Assembly (NCBI RefSeq): GCF_003970795.1
Contig: NZ_RWKW01000035.1
Span: 1-64,000, forward strand
DNA from: Aquibium carbonis
GTDB taxonomy: Bacteria; Pseudomonadota; Alphaproteobacteria; Rhizobiales; Rhizobiaceae
Length of the DNA stretch: 64,000 nucleotides
Reading direction: 5' to 3'
The translations under genes were made by a program, and so were the position numbers. Below, piece by piece: positions 49,263-58,468 of this stretch (position 1 is the stretch's first letter; each line of letters begins with the position of its first letter). Under the pieces are notes generated by a model. The model had not been told where the DNA came from. It did no database searches and saw nothing but the letters and a program-made list of their open reading frames with translations.

Positions 49263-51634
49263 ACACAGAGGCCGACACCTGTCGAAAATTTGTTGTGCCG
49301 CGCTTGCAGGCTGCAGGATGGGATAACGCACCCCATGCGATCAACGAGCAGCGCACCTTTACAGATGGCCGAGTGATCTTCGTCGGGGGGCGTGCGCGCC
49401 GCGGCCGGCAGAAGCGGGCCGACTACATTTTGCGTTTCAGCGCCGACTATCCGATCGCTGTCGTGGAAGCGAAGGCAGGCTACAAGTCCGCCGCCGATGG
49501 TCTACAGCAGGCTAAGGATTACGCGGAGATTCTGGGGCTGAAGTTCGCGATCGCCACGAACGGCGATGAGATTGTGGAGTTCGACTTCTTCACCGGTGTT
49601 GAAACGCTGCGCGCCGACTTTCCAGCACCCGCGGAATTGTGGGCGCGGCAGCGCGCCGGCCTTGGCTTGGCTGACGATGCTGCGGCCAATCGGCTCCTCA
49701 CGCCCGGGTTTCCCGACCCAGGCAAGCCGCTGCGCTACTATCAAGAAGGTGCAGTCAATCAGGCGCTCCAAGCCATTCTGACCGGCAGGCGCCGCGCGCT
49801 CTTGACGCTGTGTACCGGCGCCGGAAAGACGGCGGTGGCTTTCCAGATAGCTTGGCGGCTCTGGAGTGCTGGGTGGAACAAACGTGGGGATTTCCGAAAA
49901 CCGAAGATCCTGTTTCTCGCGGACCGCAACATCCTCGTCGATGATCCAATGGGCAAGACGTTCGCGCCATTCGGCGATGCCCGGTTCAAAATCGAGAATG
50001 GTGTCGTCAGCCAGGCTCGCGATATTTATTTCGCGATCTACCAAGCGATCGCCCGCGACGAACGACGGCCGGGCCTCTATCGGGAATACGCGCGCGATTT
50101 CTTCGATCTGATCATCGTCGACGAATGCCATCGCGGCAGCGCGCGCGACGACAGCAGTTGGCGCGAGATATTGGAGTATTTCGAGCCGGCGTATCAGCTC
50201 GGCATGACCGCCACGCCGCTCAGGGACGACAATCGCGATACCTACGCCTATTTTGGCGCGCCGCTCTACACCTACTCGCTGGCGCAAGGCATAGCCGATG
50301 GCTTCCTTGCGCCGTACCGTGTGCACCGGGTGGTGACCGACTATGACGCCGCCGGCTGGCGGCCGACCAAGGGCGAGCTCGACCGCTTCGGACGTGAGGT
50401 TCCCGACGACGAGTATCACACGAAGGACTTCGAGCGCGTTGTCGCGCTGCGCGCCCGCACCGAAGCAATCGCCCGACATCTCACGCACTTCCTTGCGCAA
50501 ACGGACCGCTTCGCCAAAACAATCGTCTTCTGTGTCGATCAGGAGCATGCGAGCGAGATGCGCCGCGCGCTTGCCAACCTCAATTCAGATCTCGTCGTTG
50601 CCTATCCGGACTACGCCTGTCGCGTCACCGCCGACGAGGGGGACATCGGGAAGGGCAAGCTGAATGCGTTTCAGGATGTAGAAACGAAAGTTCCTGTCAT
50701 CCTGACGACGTCGCAGCTTCTGACGACGGGCGTGGACGCGCCGACCTGCAAAAATGTCGTTCTCGCGCGCGTCGTGGGCTCGATGACAGAGTTCAAGCAG
50801 ATCATTGGGCGTGGCACTCGCTTGCGCGAGGACTACGGCAAGCTCTTCTTCAACATCCTCGACTACACCGGCACCGCCACGGAGAAGTTCGCCGACCCGG
50901 AATTCGACGGCGAACCGACCGCCGAAACGGTCACCGAGATCGACGCCGACGGCGAGGTGGTGACGACCGAAGGCGAGGAGAAGCCTCCGCAGGAGACGGC
51001 CGACGAGCCGGAAGGCGAGCAGCCGCCGAGTGGGCTGCCGCCGGACGAAGAGTCGGGCGAACCGCGTAAGTATTACGTCGATGGCGGTGCGGTGGAGGTT
51101 GTTGCCCACCTCGTCTACGAGCTGGATACCGACGGCAAACGTCTCACTTGCAAGAAGCTGACGGACTGGACCGGTGAGAAGGTCCGAACGCTTTATCCGA
51201 CCGCAGCGAGCTTTCGCGCGGACTGGCTCGATGCCGATAAGCGCCAGGCCGTGGTCGAAGCGCTCGCCGAGCGCGGCATCGACCTTGAGACTTTGGCGCA
51301 GGAAACGGGCCGGCCAGACGACGATCCATTCGATCTGCTCTGTCATCTCGCCTGGAACGCGCCGTTGAGGACTCGCAGGGAGCGGGCGGAACGCCTGCAG
51401 CGTGACCGCCGAGATTTCTTCGATCAGTATGGCGCCGATGCACGAGCAGTGCTCGAAGCCCTGCTCGAAAAATACGCCGACCATGGCGCGGCTCAGTTCG
51501 TGCTGCCTGGCATCCTGAAAGTGCCGCCGCTCGCGGGCTTCGGCAATCCGAGTGAAATCGCGCGACGCTTCGGAGGTCCGGAGAAGCTTCGCGCGGCCGT
51601 CAACGAAATGTCCGGCCTCTTGTACGCCGCTTAG
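49259..51634 (+). CDS. hsdR: HsdR, type I restriction endonuclease subunit
   Basis: The 791-residue protein has the restriction nuclease motif RADYILRF (Asp55) with VVEAKAGY (Glu70, Lys72) and Q84AKDY. A superfamily 2 motor follows (LTLCTGAGKTAVAF, LIIVDECHRGSARDD, MTATP, IIGRGTRLREDYG). It is the EcoEI/type I-C-like form. It needs the HsdM-HsdS fusion 14 bases downstream. The acidic segment at about residues 545-605 is a linker. AGAGGAGC is its ribosome site inside the abiEii end. Confidence 0.94.
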   Translation: MNTEADTCRKFVVPRLQAAGWDNAPHAINEQRTFTDGRVIFVGGRARRGRQKRADYILRFSADYPIAVVEAKAGYKSAADGLQQAKDYAEILGLKFAIATNGDEIVEFDFFTGVETLRADFPAPAELWARQRAGLGLADDAAANRLLTPGFPDPGKPLRYYQEGAVNQALQAILTGRRRALLTLCTGAGKTAVAFQIAWRLWSAGWNKRGDFRKPKILFLADRNILVDDPMGKTFAPFGDARFKIENGVVSQARDIYFAIYQAIARDERRPGLYREYARDFFDLIIVDECHRGSARDDSSWREILEYFEPAYQLGMTATPLRDDNRDTYAYFGAPLYTYSLAQGIADGFLAPYRVHRVVTDYDAAGWRPTKGELDRFGREVPDDEYHTKDFERVVALRARTEAIARHLTHFLAQTDRFAKTIVFCVDQEHASEMRRALANLNSDLVVAYPDYACRVTADEGDIGKGKLNAFQDVETKVPVILTTSQLLTTGVDAPTCKNVVLARVVGSMTEFKQIIGRGTRLREDYGKLFFNILDYTGTATEKFADPEFDGEPTAETVTEIDADGEVVTTEGEEKPPQETADEPEGEQPPSGLPPDEESGEPRKYYVDGGAVEVVAHLVYELDTDGKRLTCKKLTDWTGEKVRTLYPTAASFRADWLDADKRQAVVEALAERGIDLETLAQETGRPDDDPFDLLCHLAWNAPLRTRRERAERLQRDRRDFFDQYGADARAVLEALLEKYADHGAAQFVLPGILKVPPLAGFGNPSEIARRFGGPEKLRAAVNEMSGLLYAA

Positions 51635-51648
51635 GAAAGCACCTCTGA

Positions 51649-53781
51649 ATGCCGCCACGTGAGAAAAAGAAGGACAACGCGCCAAAGACGACGGCTCAAC
51701 GCCTCGACAGCGTCATCAAGTCCGCGCGCAACAAGATGCGCAAGGATCGGGAGTTGAAGACGGACCTCACGCGGCTGCCGACCCTGACGTGGCTGATGTT
51801 CTTGAAGTTCGTGGACGACATGGAAAGGGTCCACGAAGACGAGGCCGTGCTTGCAGGCGAGACCTACCGCGGCTTGATTGATCCGCCATACCGGTGGCGC
51901 GACTGGGCCTCCGATTCTGCGGGCATCACGGGACCGGATCTGCTCTCGTTCATCAATGGAGAGCAGACCGTCCGAGCCGACGGAACGAAGGGTCCGGGCC
52001 TGTTCACATATCTCCGGAGCCTTCGTGGGAATGGCGAAGGCCGACAGCGTCGTGATGTTGTTTCAGCGGTGTTTCGTGACCTGCGCAACTACGCGACGAG
52101 TGGCTACGTCCTGCGGGACGTAATCAACCTCGTCAACGACATCCACTTCGACAGCACCGAGGACATCCAGACGCTCGGCCGGATGTACGAAACGTTGCTA
52201 CGGGAGATGCGGGATGCGGCGGGTCAGAACGGAGAGTTCTATACTCCGCGGCCTGTAGTCCGCTTCATGGTCGAGGTCGTCGACCCGAAGCTAGGCGAGA
52301 CCGTCCTCGATCCAGCCTGCGGCACCGGAGGGTTTCTCGCCGCAGCCTTCGATCACATGAGACCAAGCGCCGATACTGTGGAGAAGCGCGAGATCCTTCA
52401 GCGCTCGACGTTGCGCGGCGGCGAAGACTCATCGCTCCCGTTCCTGTTGGCGCAGATGAATCTGCTGCTCCACGGGTTGGAGGCGCCCCACATCGAGTTC
52501 GGAAATGCGCTGCGTTTCAAGCTGACGGAGATCGGTGAGCGTGATCGCGTCGAGGTCATCCTGACCAATCCTCCGTTTGGCGGAGAAGAGGAAGCAGGCA
52601 TCCTCACGAACTTCCCTGACGATCGGCGCACCGCCGAGACCGCTCTGCTGTTTCTGCAGCTCATTATGCGACGCCTGAAGCGAGCAGGCCACGGGCGAGC
52701 CGGCGTAGTCGTTCCGAATGGGATCTTGTTTGGCGACGGCATCGCGGCGCGCATCAAGGCGGATCTGCTAGAGCGGTTCAATCTGCACACTATCATCCGG
52801 CTGCCGGAAGGAACGTTTTCCCCCTACACCGATATTCCAACCAACATCATATTCTTCGACACTTCAGGGCCCACCGGTGACATTTGGTATTGGGAACAGC
52901 CGCTTCCAGAGGGTCGGCGCAAGTATTCAAAAACGCAGCCGTTACTGTACGAAGAACTCAGTGACTGCCTTGAGTGGTGGTCCGCGCGCGAGGAAGGACC
53001 ACGGGCATGGAAAGTCTTTGGGCCGAGTCTCATCAAGCGCGATTCAGAAGGTCGCACCATTGCTGTAGATTTGGACCTCAAGAATCCTCGTGCCAAGGAG
53101 GCGGACCACCGTCGGCCTGTTGAGATCATTGAAGGCGCAATCGCCAAGCAACGTAAATTGCTGGCTATGCTTGACGAGTTGGGAGCGCTGGTAGGCGCGT
53201 TCGACAAAATCACTTCGGACTCGCCTCGCGCAAGACTCGGCGATGTAGCGCCACTCGTTCGACGCCAGGTTCAAATAGATCCTGGTAAGACCTATACCGA
53301 GATAGGCGTGCGCAGCTTCTACAAGGGGATATTCCATCGCCGGACAATACCTGGGGCAGAGTTCACTTGGCAGAAGTTATTCCGCATCGCCACTGGCGAC
53401 CTCGTATTCAGTAATTTGATGGCGTGGGAACAGGCAATCGCGCTGGCCTCAGCTGCTGATGATGGCTGCGTCGGAAATCATCGGATGCTTACGTGTGAAG
53501 CCGATCGAACGAGATGTCTCCCGATGTTTCTGTGGTACTATTTTCGTACGCCGGAAGGTTTTGCGCAGGTTGTCGCGGCGTCACCGGGATCGATCGCACG
53601 AAATAAGACGCTGTCAGCCGAACTCCTGCCCAATATTACTGTTCCGGTCCCATCCCTGGACGCGCAGGAGTGGTTTGAGGCCCTTCACGCGAAAGCTCAT
53701 GCAGTCGAGCTTGGTCAAGCCGAGGTTGATAGGGCGCTAAGCGGACTGATGCCGTCCTTGCTGCACCATGCGTTCGGCTGA
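51649..53781 (+). CDS. HsdM-HsdS fusion with a single target-recognition domain
   Basis: The 710-residue protein begins with an HsdM N-terminal helical domain (RLDSVIKSARNKMRKDRELK) and a class I N6-adenine methyltransferase (ETVLDPACGTGGFLAAAF, VILTNPPFGGEEE). After about residue 480 there is a helix (RPVEIIEGAIAKQRKLLAML) and a single HsdS-type target-recognition domain (ARLGDVAPLVRRQVQIDPGK to HAVELGQAEVDRALSGLMPS). A normal HsdS has two such domains, so this enzyme probably works as a dimer on a symmetric site. The S part has lower GC than its neighbours, typical of recombining specificity regions. Confidence 0.9.
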   Translation: MPPREKKKDNAPKTTAQRLDSVIKSARNKMRKDRELKTDLTRLPTLTWLMFLKFVDDMERVHEDEAVLAGETYRGLIDPPYRWRDWASDSAGITGPDLLSFINGEQTVRADGTKGPGLFTYLRSLRGNGEGRQRRDVVSAVFRDLRNYATSGYVLRDVINLVNDIHFDSTEDIQTLGRMYETLLREMRDAAGQNGEFYTPRPVVRFMVEVVDPKLGETVLDPACGTGGFLAAAFDHMRPSADTVEKREILQRSTLRGGEDSSLPFLLAQMNLLLHGLEAPHIEFGNALRFKLTEIGERDRVEVILTNPPFGGEEEAGILTNFPDDRRTAETALLFLQLIMRRLKRAGHGRAGVVVPNGILFGDGIAARIKADLLERFNLHTIIRLPEGTFSPYTDIPTNIIFFDTSGPTGDIWYWEQPLPEGRRKYSKTQPLLYEELSDCLEWWSAREEGPRAWKVFGPSLIKRDSEGRTIAVDLDLKNPRAKEADHRRPVEIIEGAIAKQRKLLAMLDELGALVGAFDKITSDSPRARLGDVAPLVRRQVQIDPGKTYTEIGVRSFYKGIFHRRTIPGAEFTWQKLFRIATGDLVFSNLMAWEQAIALASAADDGCVGNHRMLTCEADRTRCLPMFLWYYFRTPEGFAQVVAASPGSIARNKTLSAELLPNITVPVPSLDAQEWFEALHAKAHAVELGQAEVDRALSGLMPSLLHHAFG

Positions 53782-53840
53782 CGCATGACGCTTTCGGTTG
53801 TGGCTCGCGAGGTGCAGCGACGTTGGGGATTTGTGCGGCC

Positions 53841-55376
53841 ATGCGGACGGTATCGGGAGCTGAAGCGAGGGCGCTGATCGAAAGCCAGTTGGCCGCGCAC
53901 GGCAACGGCGTGCTCTCCGTTCTCAGCCAATATCGGCGCGATGACGCGGTGGCTGCATGGCATGAGACGATCCGAGCCGTCGAGGAGTTCATCAATCTCC
54001 CGACATTCGGGATCGTCGACGATCGGATCCGAGCCTGGTTGTGCGCGGTTCGATTGGACGATGCGTTTGTTGCGAATCCGGGGCCGACCTGGCTAGCCGT
54101 GCGTCAGGCGCTCGCGCCACATCTCGAGCCGTCCGTCATCTCTCGCTTCACGCGGGTCATGCTCTACGCTGGGGCCATGGGCTCGGCCTTTGCGGCGCAT
54201 GGGCTGGATGCCCGTAGCGCAAGCATCACGCTCGACACGATAGGTGGGGCGGTCGACTACTTTCAGTCGCGGCGACGGCACTTCGTCTCGCTGCTGTACA
54301 CCATGCCCTACGCATGTTCCGGCTCGCTCGTTCTCCAGCCCTACGACGCTCTGACCGTTCTCATGCCGCAGGTCGAGCATAGCTGCATCGCCATCACCGG
54401 TTTCCATCAAAAGCTTGCGCTACTCGACGCTCTGCCTGATTTCAGTCTGGAGGTCGACCACGTTGGCGCCATGTCGAGCCACAGCTTCGAGACCTTGGAC
54501 GACTATTTTCTCGAACCGGAGCGCGCGTCTATCCATGTGATGGCGGAATTGCGCGGCGATCAGTTCACAATGCCCGCCATGGAGCCGTTGGATCGAGGCA
54601 AGATCTTTTCAGCCGCCGAACTGCGCAATGGCGCGAAGTTGATCGGGGCGACCTACGAGGCCTTTGGCCTGAAGGACTCCGATTTTTCCGCCATGGGCTT
54701 GCTGGTAGTCGCATTCGCACGCCATTGCCGCGACGATTATTACGTCGAGATCGGAAAGGAGAAGTTCCGCTCGATGTTGCGCGCGCAATCCGCGATCGAC
54801 CCCTTCGAGCTTGAGGCCCTCCTCGTCAACAAGCCCTCGGACTATGCGACGAACACCAATGCGTATCAGCCCTTCCTGGACCTTGGAGACAGGGTCGTCT
54901 CGAACATCAATCTTTTGTCGCGCTTCCTCTACGCGTTCAAGAACGTTCACCTGGGCAGCCGCCGGCGCTTCCAGATCCATGCGGGCTTCATCTTCGAGGA
55001 TATGGTGAAGCGCGACCTCGACCGCATGGGCTTCACCGTGACAAGCATCAAGCGGATTAATCGGAAGGAATTCGATGTCGTCGCCACCCGCGGCAGCGTC
55101 ATCTTCAACATCCAGTGCAAGAATAACTGGATTGATCTGTCGAAGATTGAGGCTGAGCGCGCGCTGTTCGTCCGATATAACCGGTCCCTGGCAAATTACT
55201 ATGCGCGCGCCCTGAAGAAGGAGCGTAGACGCGATCATCTGCTGAAACAGCAACTGGGAATGGACAAGGTCGTGCACTATGTGGTCAGCCGATTTCCAGT
55301 GATCGGCGCCGACCCCGCAGTAATCAACTACAATCAAATCGATCGGCTTCGTTTCGCCGGCCAGGCGGGGGCATGA
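53841..55376 (+). CDS. Putative PD-(D/E)XK nuclease, first gene of an unknown pair
   Basis: The start is ATG 53841 (MRTVSGAEARALIESQLAAH), giving 511 residues; the upstream TTG at 53823 is possible. The first 370 residues are helical and unrecognised. Near the C-terminus, RINRKEFDVVATRG and VIFNIQCKNNW (Asp412, Gln425-x-Lys427) fit the D...(D/E/Q)xK core of restriction-like nucleases. It overlaps the next gene by 4 bases and follows the type I restriction genes. I cannot name the family. Confidence 0.8.
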   Translation: MRTVSGAEARALIESQLAAHGNGVLSVLSQYRRDDAVAAWHETIRAVEEFINLPTFGIVDDRIRAWLCAVRLDDAFVANPGPTWLAVRQALAPHLEPSVISRFTRVMLYAGAMGSAFAAHGLDARSASITLDTIGGAVDYFQSRRRHFVSLLYTMPYACSGSLVLQPYDALTVLMPQVEHSCIAITGFHQKLALLDALPDFSLEVDHVGAMSSHSFETLDDYFLEPERASIHVMAELRGDQFTMPAMEPLDRGKIFSAAELRNGAKLIGATYEAFGLKDSDFSAMGLLVVAFARHCRDDYYVEIGKEKFRSMLRAQSAIDPFELEALLVNKPSDYATNTNAYQPFLDLGDRVVSNINLLSRFLYAFKNVHLGSRRRFQIHAGFIFEDMVKRDLDRMGFTVTSIKRINRKEFDVVATRGSVIFNIQCKNNWIDLSKIEAERALFVRYNRSLANYYARALKKERRRDHLLKQQLGMDKVVHYVVSRFPVIGADPAVINYNQIDRLRFAGQAGA

Positions 55377-56059
55377 CTAATCCAGCGGATATTCGCGACC
55401 TGCTCTTGCGGTTCACCGGCCCCGACCTCACGCAAACGCTTGCGCGGATCGAGAGTGCGGTGCGCGGAGTGGCGGCGAAGGATTGCGCAAACTTTCTAGA
55501 GGGCGCTGGCGTGGGTCGGGAGGCGTTGGCCGCGGCGGCCGCGATGAAGCGCTTGGCCGGGCAGATCAATGTGACCATCCATGCGCTCGGCATCCTGCTC
55601 TGCCTTCCGCACATCCTCGAACCGGATGAGCGGGTCGAATATGTGTCCCTCGGCGCCGGGAATACCGGGCGCGATTTCGACCTGGAGACCAACCTGCGGG
55701 TCGCCGAGTTCAAATTCATTCGGTGGCGGGGCGGCGCGGAGTCGATCCGCCAGAATTCCGTATTCAAGGATTATCTGCTGCTCGCCGAGCATCCGACGGC
55801 GAAGCGAAAATACCTCTATCTGCTCGGCACCGAACATGCGCTCAAATTCCTGCGGGGCGGTCGCGCCCTGTCGAGCGTGCTGAGTCGAAACGACAAGCTG
55901 CAGAAGATGTTCGCGGATCGCTTTGGCGAGGCGTTCCGGACGGTCGGTGACTATTACGCGGTCCACGCCGGCGCTGTGCAGATCGACGATGTCTCGCCGT
56001 GGCTTTCGGAGCTGGCGGAAGACTTGATCGCGGAGCCGGACACTGGCGCGGACGACTAG
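55373..56059 (+). CDS. Unknown protein with PD-(D/E)XK-like motif, second gene of the pair
   Basis: The 228-residue protein contains VEYVSLGAGNTGRDFDLETN followed by RVAEFKFIRWRGGAES (Asp103, Glu112-x-Lys114) and KDYLLLAEHPTAKRKYLYLL. This resembles a compact restriction-like nuclease fold. It overlaps the previous gene by 4 bases and ends face to face with the next gene, 3' ends overlapping by 4 bases. The pair looks like a two-component nuclease defence module. No name is claimed. Confidence 0.8.
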   Translation: MTNPADIRDLLLRFTGPDLTQTLARIESAVRGVAAKDCANFLEGAGVGREALAAAAAMKRLAGQINVTIHALGILLCLPHILEPDERVEYVSLGAGNTGRDFDLETNLRVAEFKFIRWRGGAESIRQNSVFKDYLLLAEHPTAKRKYLYLLGTEHALKFLRGGRALSSVLSRNDKLQKMFADRFGEAFRTVGDYYAVHAGAVQIDDVSPWLSELAEDLIAEPDTGADD

Positions 56060-57216
56060 GGAGCGGGGCGAGTGACGCGCGTGCGGCGTGCAGCGCGGCC
56101 CGCTGGTGGTCGCGTCGCGGTCAGGAGCGCTTCCTCCGCGGATTTCTGCGGTCCCATGAAGTCCATGCGATCGGCGATATAGGCGCCGAACGCGCGCGCA
56201 TCTTCGGATGATGGCATCGGGAACGCGTGTCTGAGCGGAAGAAACGCCGTCAACGCGATGCGATAGAGCGGCGCGGCATATTCGAAGATCGTCCGTTGGG
56301 GCGTGGGGAGAAAGAGATTGCTGCGCTCGACGGGATTGCCGTGGAGGAAATCGTTTCGGCACTCGTAGAGCACTTGATAGAGCCAGGACGCCAATGTGCG
56401 CTTTACCTTGGTCTTGCCGCCTGTGTCGTGGACGAGCTGGCTGCTCTCCGTCTCGGCCCAGGGCGTCCGCTCGATCATCTCGAACACCTTGTCGCGGTTG
56501 GCCTGGCCGCTTCCGCCGGGATGCACGAGAATCTCGAAAGCGCTGACCCAGAGGGAGACGACCCGACCGACGTCGTAGAACGTCGTATCGGTCCCGGCCG
56601 GCAAGAGGGAGGCTTGGTATGCCATGTTGAGCGAACGCATCAGCGCGACATCCTCCCAGGCAGGCTCCGCCGCTTCGTAGCGGCGACGCCAGCGAGCCAT
56701 GAGCGCCGCCAGGAGCGGCTGGTCGATATCTGTTTTGCCGAGTGACGTGCGGAACAGGGCCGGCGACGATTGTCCCTTGAAGCGAGAGAGCTCATGCGTG
56801 CCGAGGATTGCCGGCGTGCTGCCGATCACATCCTCATAGTGTCGGTCGAGCATCCAGGGGTAGATTGCGAAGGCCTCACCGAACAGCACGCGATGCCCGC
56901 GTGGATGTCGGAGTTCCTGCGCCCGGCCGTGAGTGACCGCCGAGAGCGCGATAAGGTCGCGGAAGCTCGCCAGGGCCGTCACGTCGCGAAAGAGCGGCGG
57001 CGCGGCCGCGTCGAGGATCAAGACCGAGGGCTCGAACTTCTCTCCGAAATTGTCCGCAAAGCGGTTGAGGAAGCGTCTGAACGAGGGATACGCCCGCTTG
57101 AGGGCCGCAACCCGAGGGTCATTCGCGGGCGCGAGCGCAGCGATCTCACAGCCGATGGCAACGTCCAGCGGAATATTCGGCAGGACGAACACCGGCGTCC
57201 AATCGGCATCGGTCAT
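56056..57216 (-). CDS. HEPN-like protein, unknown defence candidate
   Basis: The 386-residue protein starts MTDADWTPVFVLPNIPLDVA. The C-terminal third contains WLYQVLYECRNDFLHGNP, the R-x4-6-H motif of HEPN ribonucleases, preceded by an ALF/FEILVHPGGSGQANRDKVFE helix region. Many abortive-infection proteins carry such a domain. It is divergent from the AbiV gene with 74 bases between starts and convergent with the nuclease pair. The specific family is not recognised. Confidence 0.78.
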   Translation of the reverse strand: MTDADWTPVFVLPNIPLDVAIGCEIAALAPANDPRVAALKRAYPSFRRFLNRFADNFGEKFEPSVLILDAAAPPLFRDVTALASFRDLIALSAVTHGRAQELRHPRGHRVLFGEAFAIYPWMLDRHYEDVIGSTPAILGTHELSRFKGQSSPALFRTSLGKTDIDQPLLAALMARWRRRYEAAEPAWEDVALMRSLNMAYQASLLPAGTDTTFYDVGRVVSLWVSAFEILVHPGGSGQANRDKVFEMIERTPWAETESSQLVHDTGGKTKVKRTLASWLYQVLYECRNDFLHGNPVERSNLFLPTPQRTIFEYAAPLYRIALTAFLPLRHAFPMPSSEDARAFGAYIADRMDFMGPQKSAEEALLTATRPPAGRAARRTRVTRPAP

Positions 57217-57290
57217 GTGTTATTCCTGTCTCGACGGGCAAGCGTCTGCGGTCGCTGAAGTATTTGTGTTTACAATATGCCGGAACAACA

Positions 57291-58022
57291 ATGAACGATA
57301 TCAAACGGGAAGACGCAGGAGAGAAGGCTGCGAAAAGTGATCGCGCGCCGTTGGTGGTTCTCGTCCGCGGCGCCGAGAAGACATTCGATAATGCGGAGCG
57401 CCTTTTTTTCGAGGCGCAACTCTTGGCGAAAGCGGGCGCGGTGGCGCGTGCCCTTTGCCTCCACCAGATCTCGCTCGAGGAGTGCTCGAAGGTCAACAAC
57501 CTCGGTGCGTGGGCGGTCAGCTTGGTTCTTGGGTTGGAAGTCAATCAGAAGAAGGTGCTGGCCGCCTTCGGCCGTCACGCTGCCAAGAACAAATCGAATG
57601 CGTACATGCTGAAGGGCTCGGAGGCGGAAACCGATGCGAAGGCCCGTGGCGACTGGGAGGCTGCCATGGAGGCATTCAGGCAGACCCAAGATGAGTTTCA
57701 CGAGACGTCAAACCGAGCCAAGAACGCCTCCCTGTACGTGGACTGGGTTGACGGTGAATTCGCCGCGCCAAGCGAGCGCATCACCAAGGAGATGCTGGCC
57801 GAGATTACGGAGCGAAACGCTGAATTTCTCGGTTATGCCCAAAACGGCCTGAAGATGCTGAGACGGCTGGAGACGTCACCGGAGGAAATGAAGGGATTGC
57901 TCTCGGGTTTCGTCGAACAGGCGGAAAAGCTCCGCGAAGAGAAGCCGGACGACTTTATGGGGGCAATGGAGACATTGCTGTCGAGCTTCCTGGAAAAGGG
58001 AAAGCGGAAGCTAAAGGGTTAG
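57291..58022 (+). CDS. abiV: AbiV-family abortive infection protein
   Basis: The start is ATG 57291 (MNDIKREDAGEKAAKSDRAP), giving 243 residues. The AbiV HEPN-like signature is present: AEKTFDNAERLFFEAQLLAK, LCLHQISLEECSKVNNLGAW, then KNASLYVDWVDGEFAAPSER. AbiV arrests phage development in Lactococcus, and related proteins are scattered in defence islands. The gene has its own short upstream region shared with the divergent HEPN-like gene. Confidence 0.88.
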   Translation: MNDIKREDAGEKAAKSDRAPLVVLVRGAEKTFDNAERLFFEAQLLAKAGAVARALCLHQISLEECSKVNNLGAWAVSLVLGLEVNQKKVLAAFGRHAAKNKSNAYMLKGSEAETDAKARGDWEAAMEAFRQTQDEFHETSNRAKNASLYVDWVDGEFAAPSERITKEMLAEITERNAEFLGYAQNGLKMLRRLETSPEEMKGLLSGFVEQAEKLREEKPDDFMGAMETLLSSFLEKGKRKLKG

Positions 58023-58048
58023 AGACTTTTCGAGAGGCCAAGCTCGAA

Positions 58049-58468
58049 TCAGTTCCCGCCCTCGGCGACGCCGGCGTGGCGGAGCAGGTCGCCGATGCTG
58101 TCGGTTCCGATCTGACAGCGGGCGATCACACGGTCGTAGGAAATGACGCGACCGCCGCGTCCTCGTTCCGTTGTGCATATGACTGCGCTCAGGAGGGCGA
58201 TGCGCTCGAGGGCGGCCTTGGCTGCGGCACTACCCGGCTGGTGCAGTTCAGGCGCGTCAAAATCCGCGAGCCGAACTTCGATCCACTCCTTGGGATCGGC
58301 CGTCTTACCAACGCAAAGACCGTCCCCGTCACCGACGTATCGGACGACTCCAGAAAAGCTGATGCCGGCCTGGCTCGGTAGTGGCGCCTCGCACGGGTCG
58401 GCATGCACAGGAGCGGTGGGCCAGAGCAGGCCGAGCGCACCGGCGACGATGAGGACGCGATAGTTCAC
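58049..58468 (-). CDS. Secreted staphylococcal-nuclease-like protein coupled to integrase
   Basis: The start is GTG 58466-58468, overlapping the integrase stop as GTGA; the frame further up lies inside the integrase gene. The 139-residue product has a signal peptide ending near APVHADP. The SNase core follows (SFSGVVRYVGDGDGLCVG, EWIEVRLADFDAPELHQPG, SAAAKAALERIALLS, SYDRVIARCQIG). Arg and Glu positions fit a calcium-dependent thermonuclease, though key residues should be aligned. Why a periplasmic nuclease is translated with the integrase is unclear. Confidence 0.85.
   Translation of the reverse strand: MNYRVLIVAGALGLLWPTAPVHADPCEAPLPSQAGISFSGVVRYVGDGDGLCVGKTADPKEWIEVRLADFDAPELHQPGSAAAKAALERIALLSAVICTTERGRGGRVISYDRVIARCQIGTDSIGDLLRHAGVAEGGN

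Noticed and set aside
55496-56362. 288-codon minus-strand frame over the 55373-56059 gene
   Set aside because: It overlaps two better-supported genes with overlapping start/stop logic and shows shadow composition.
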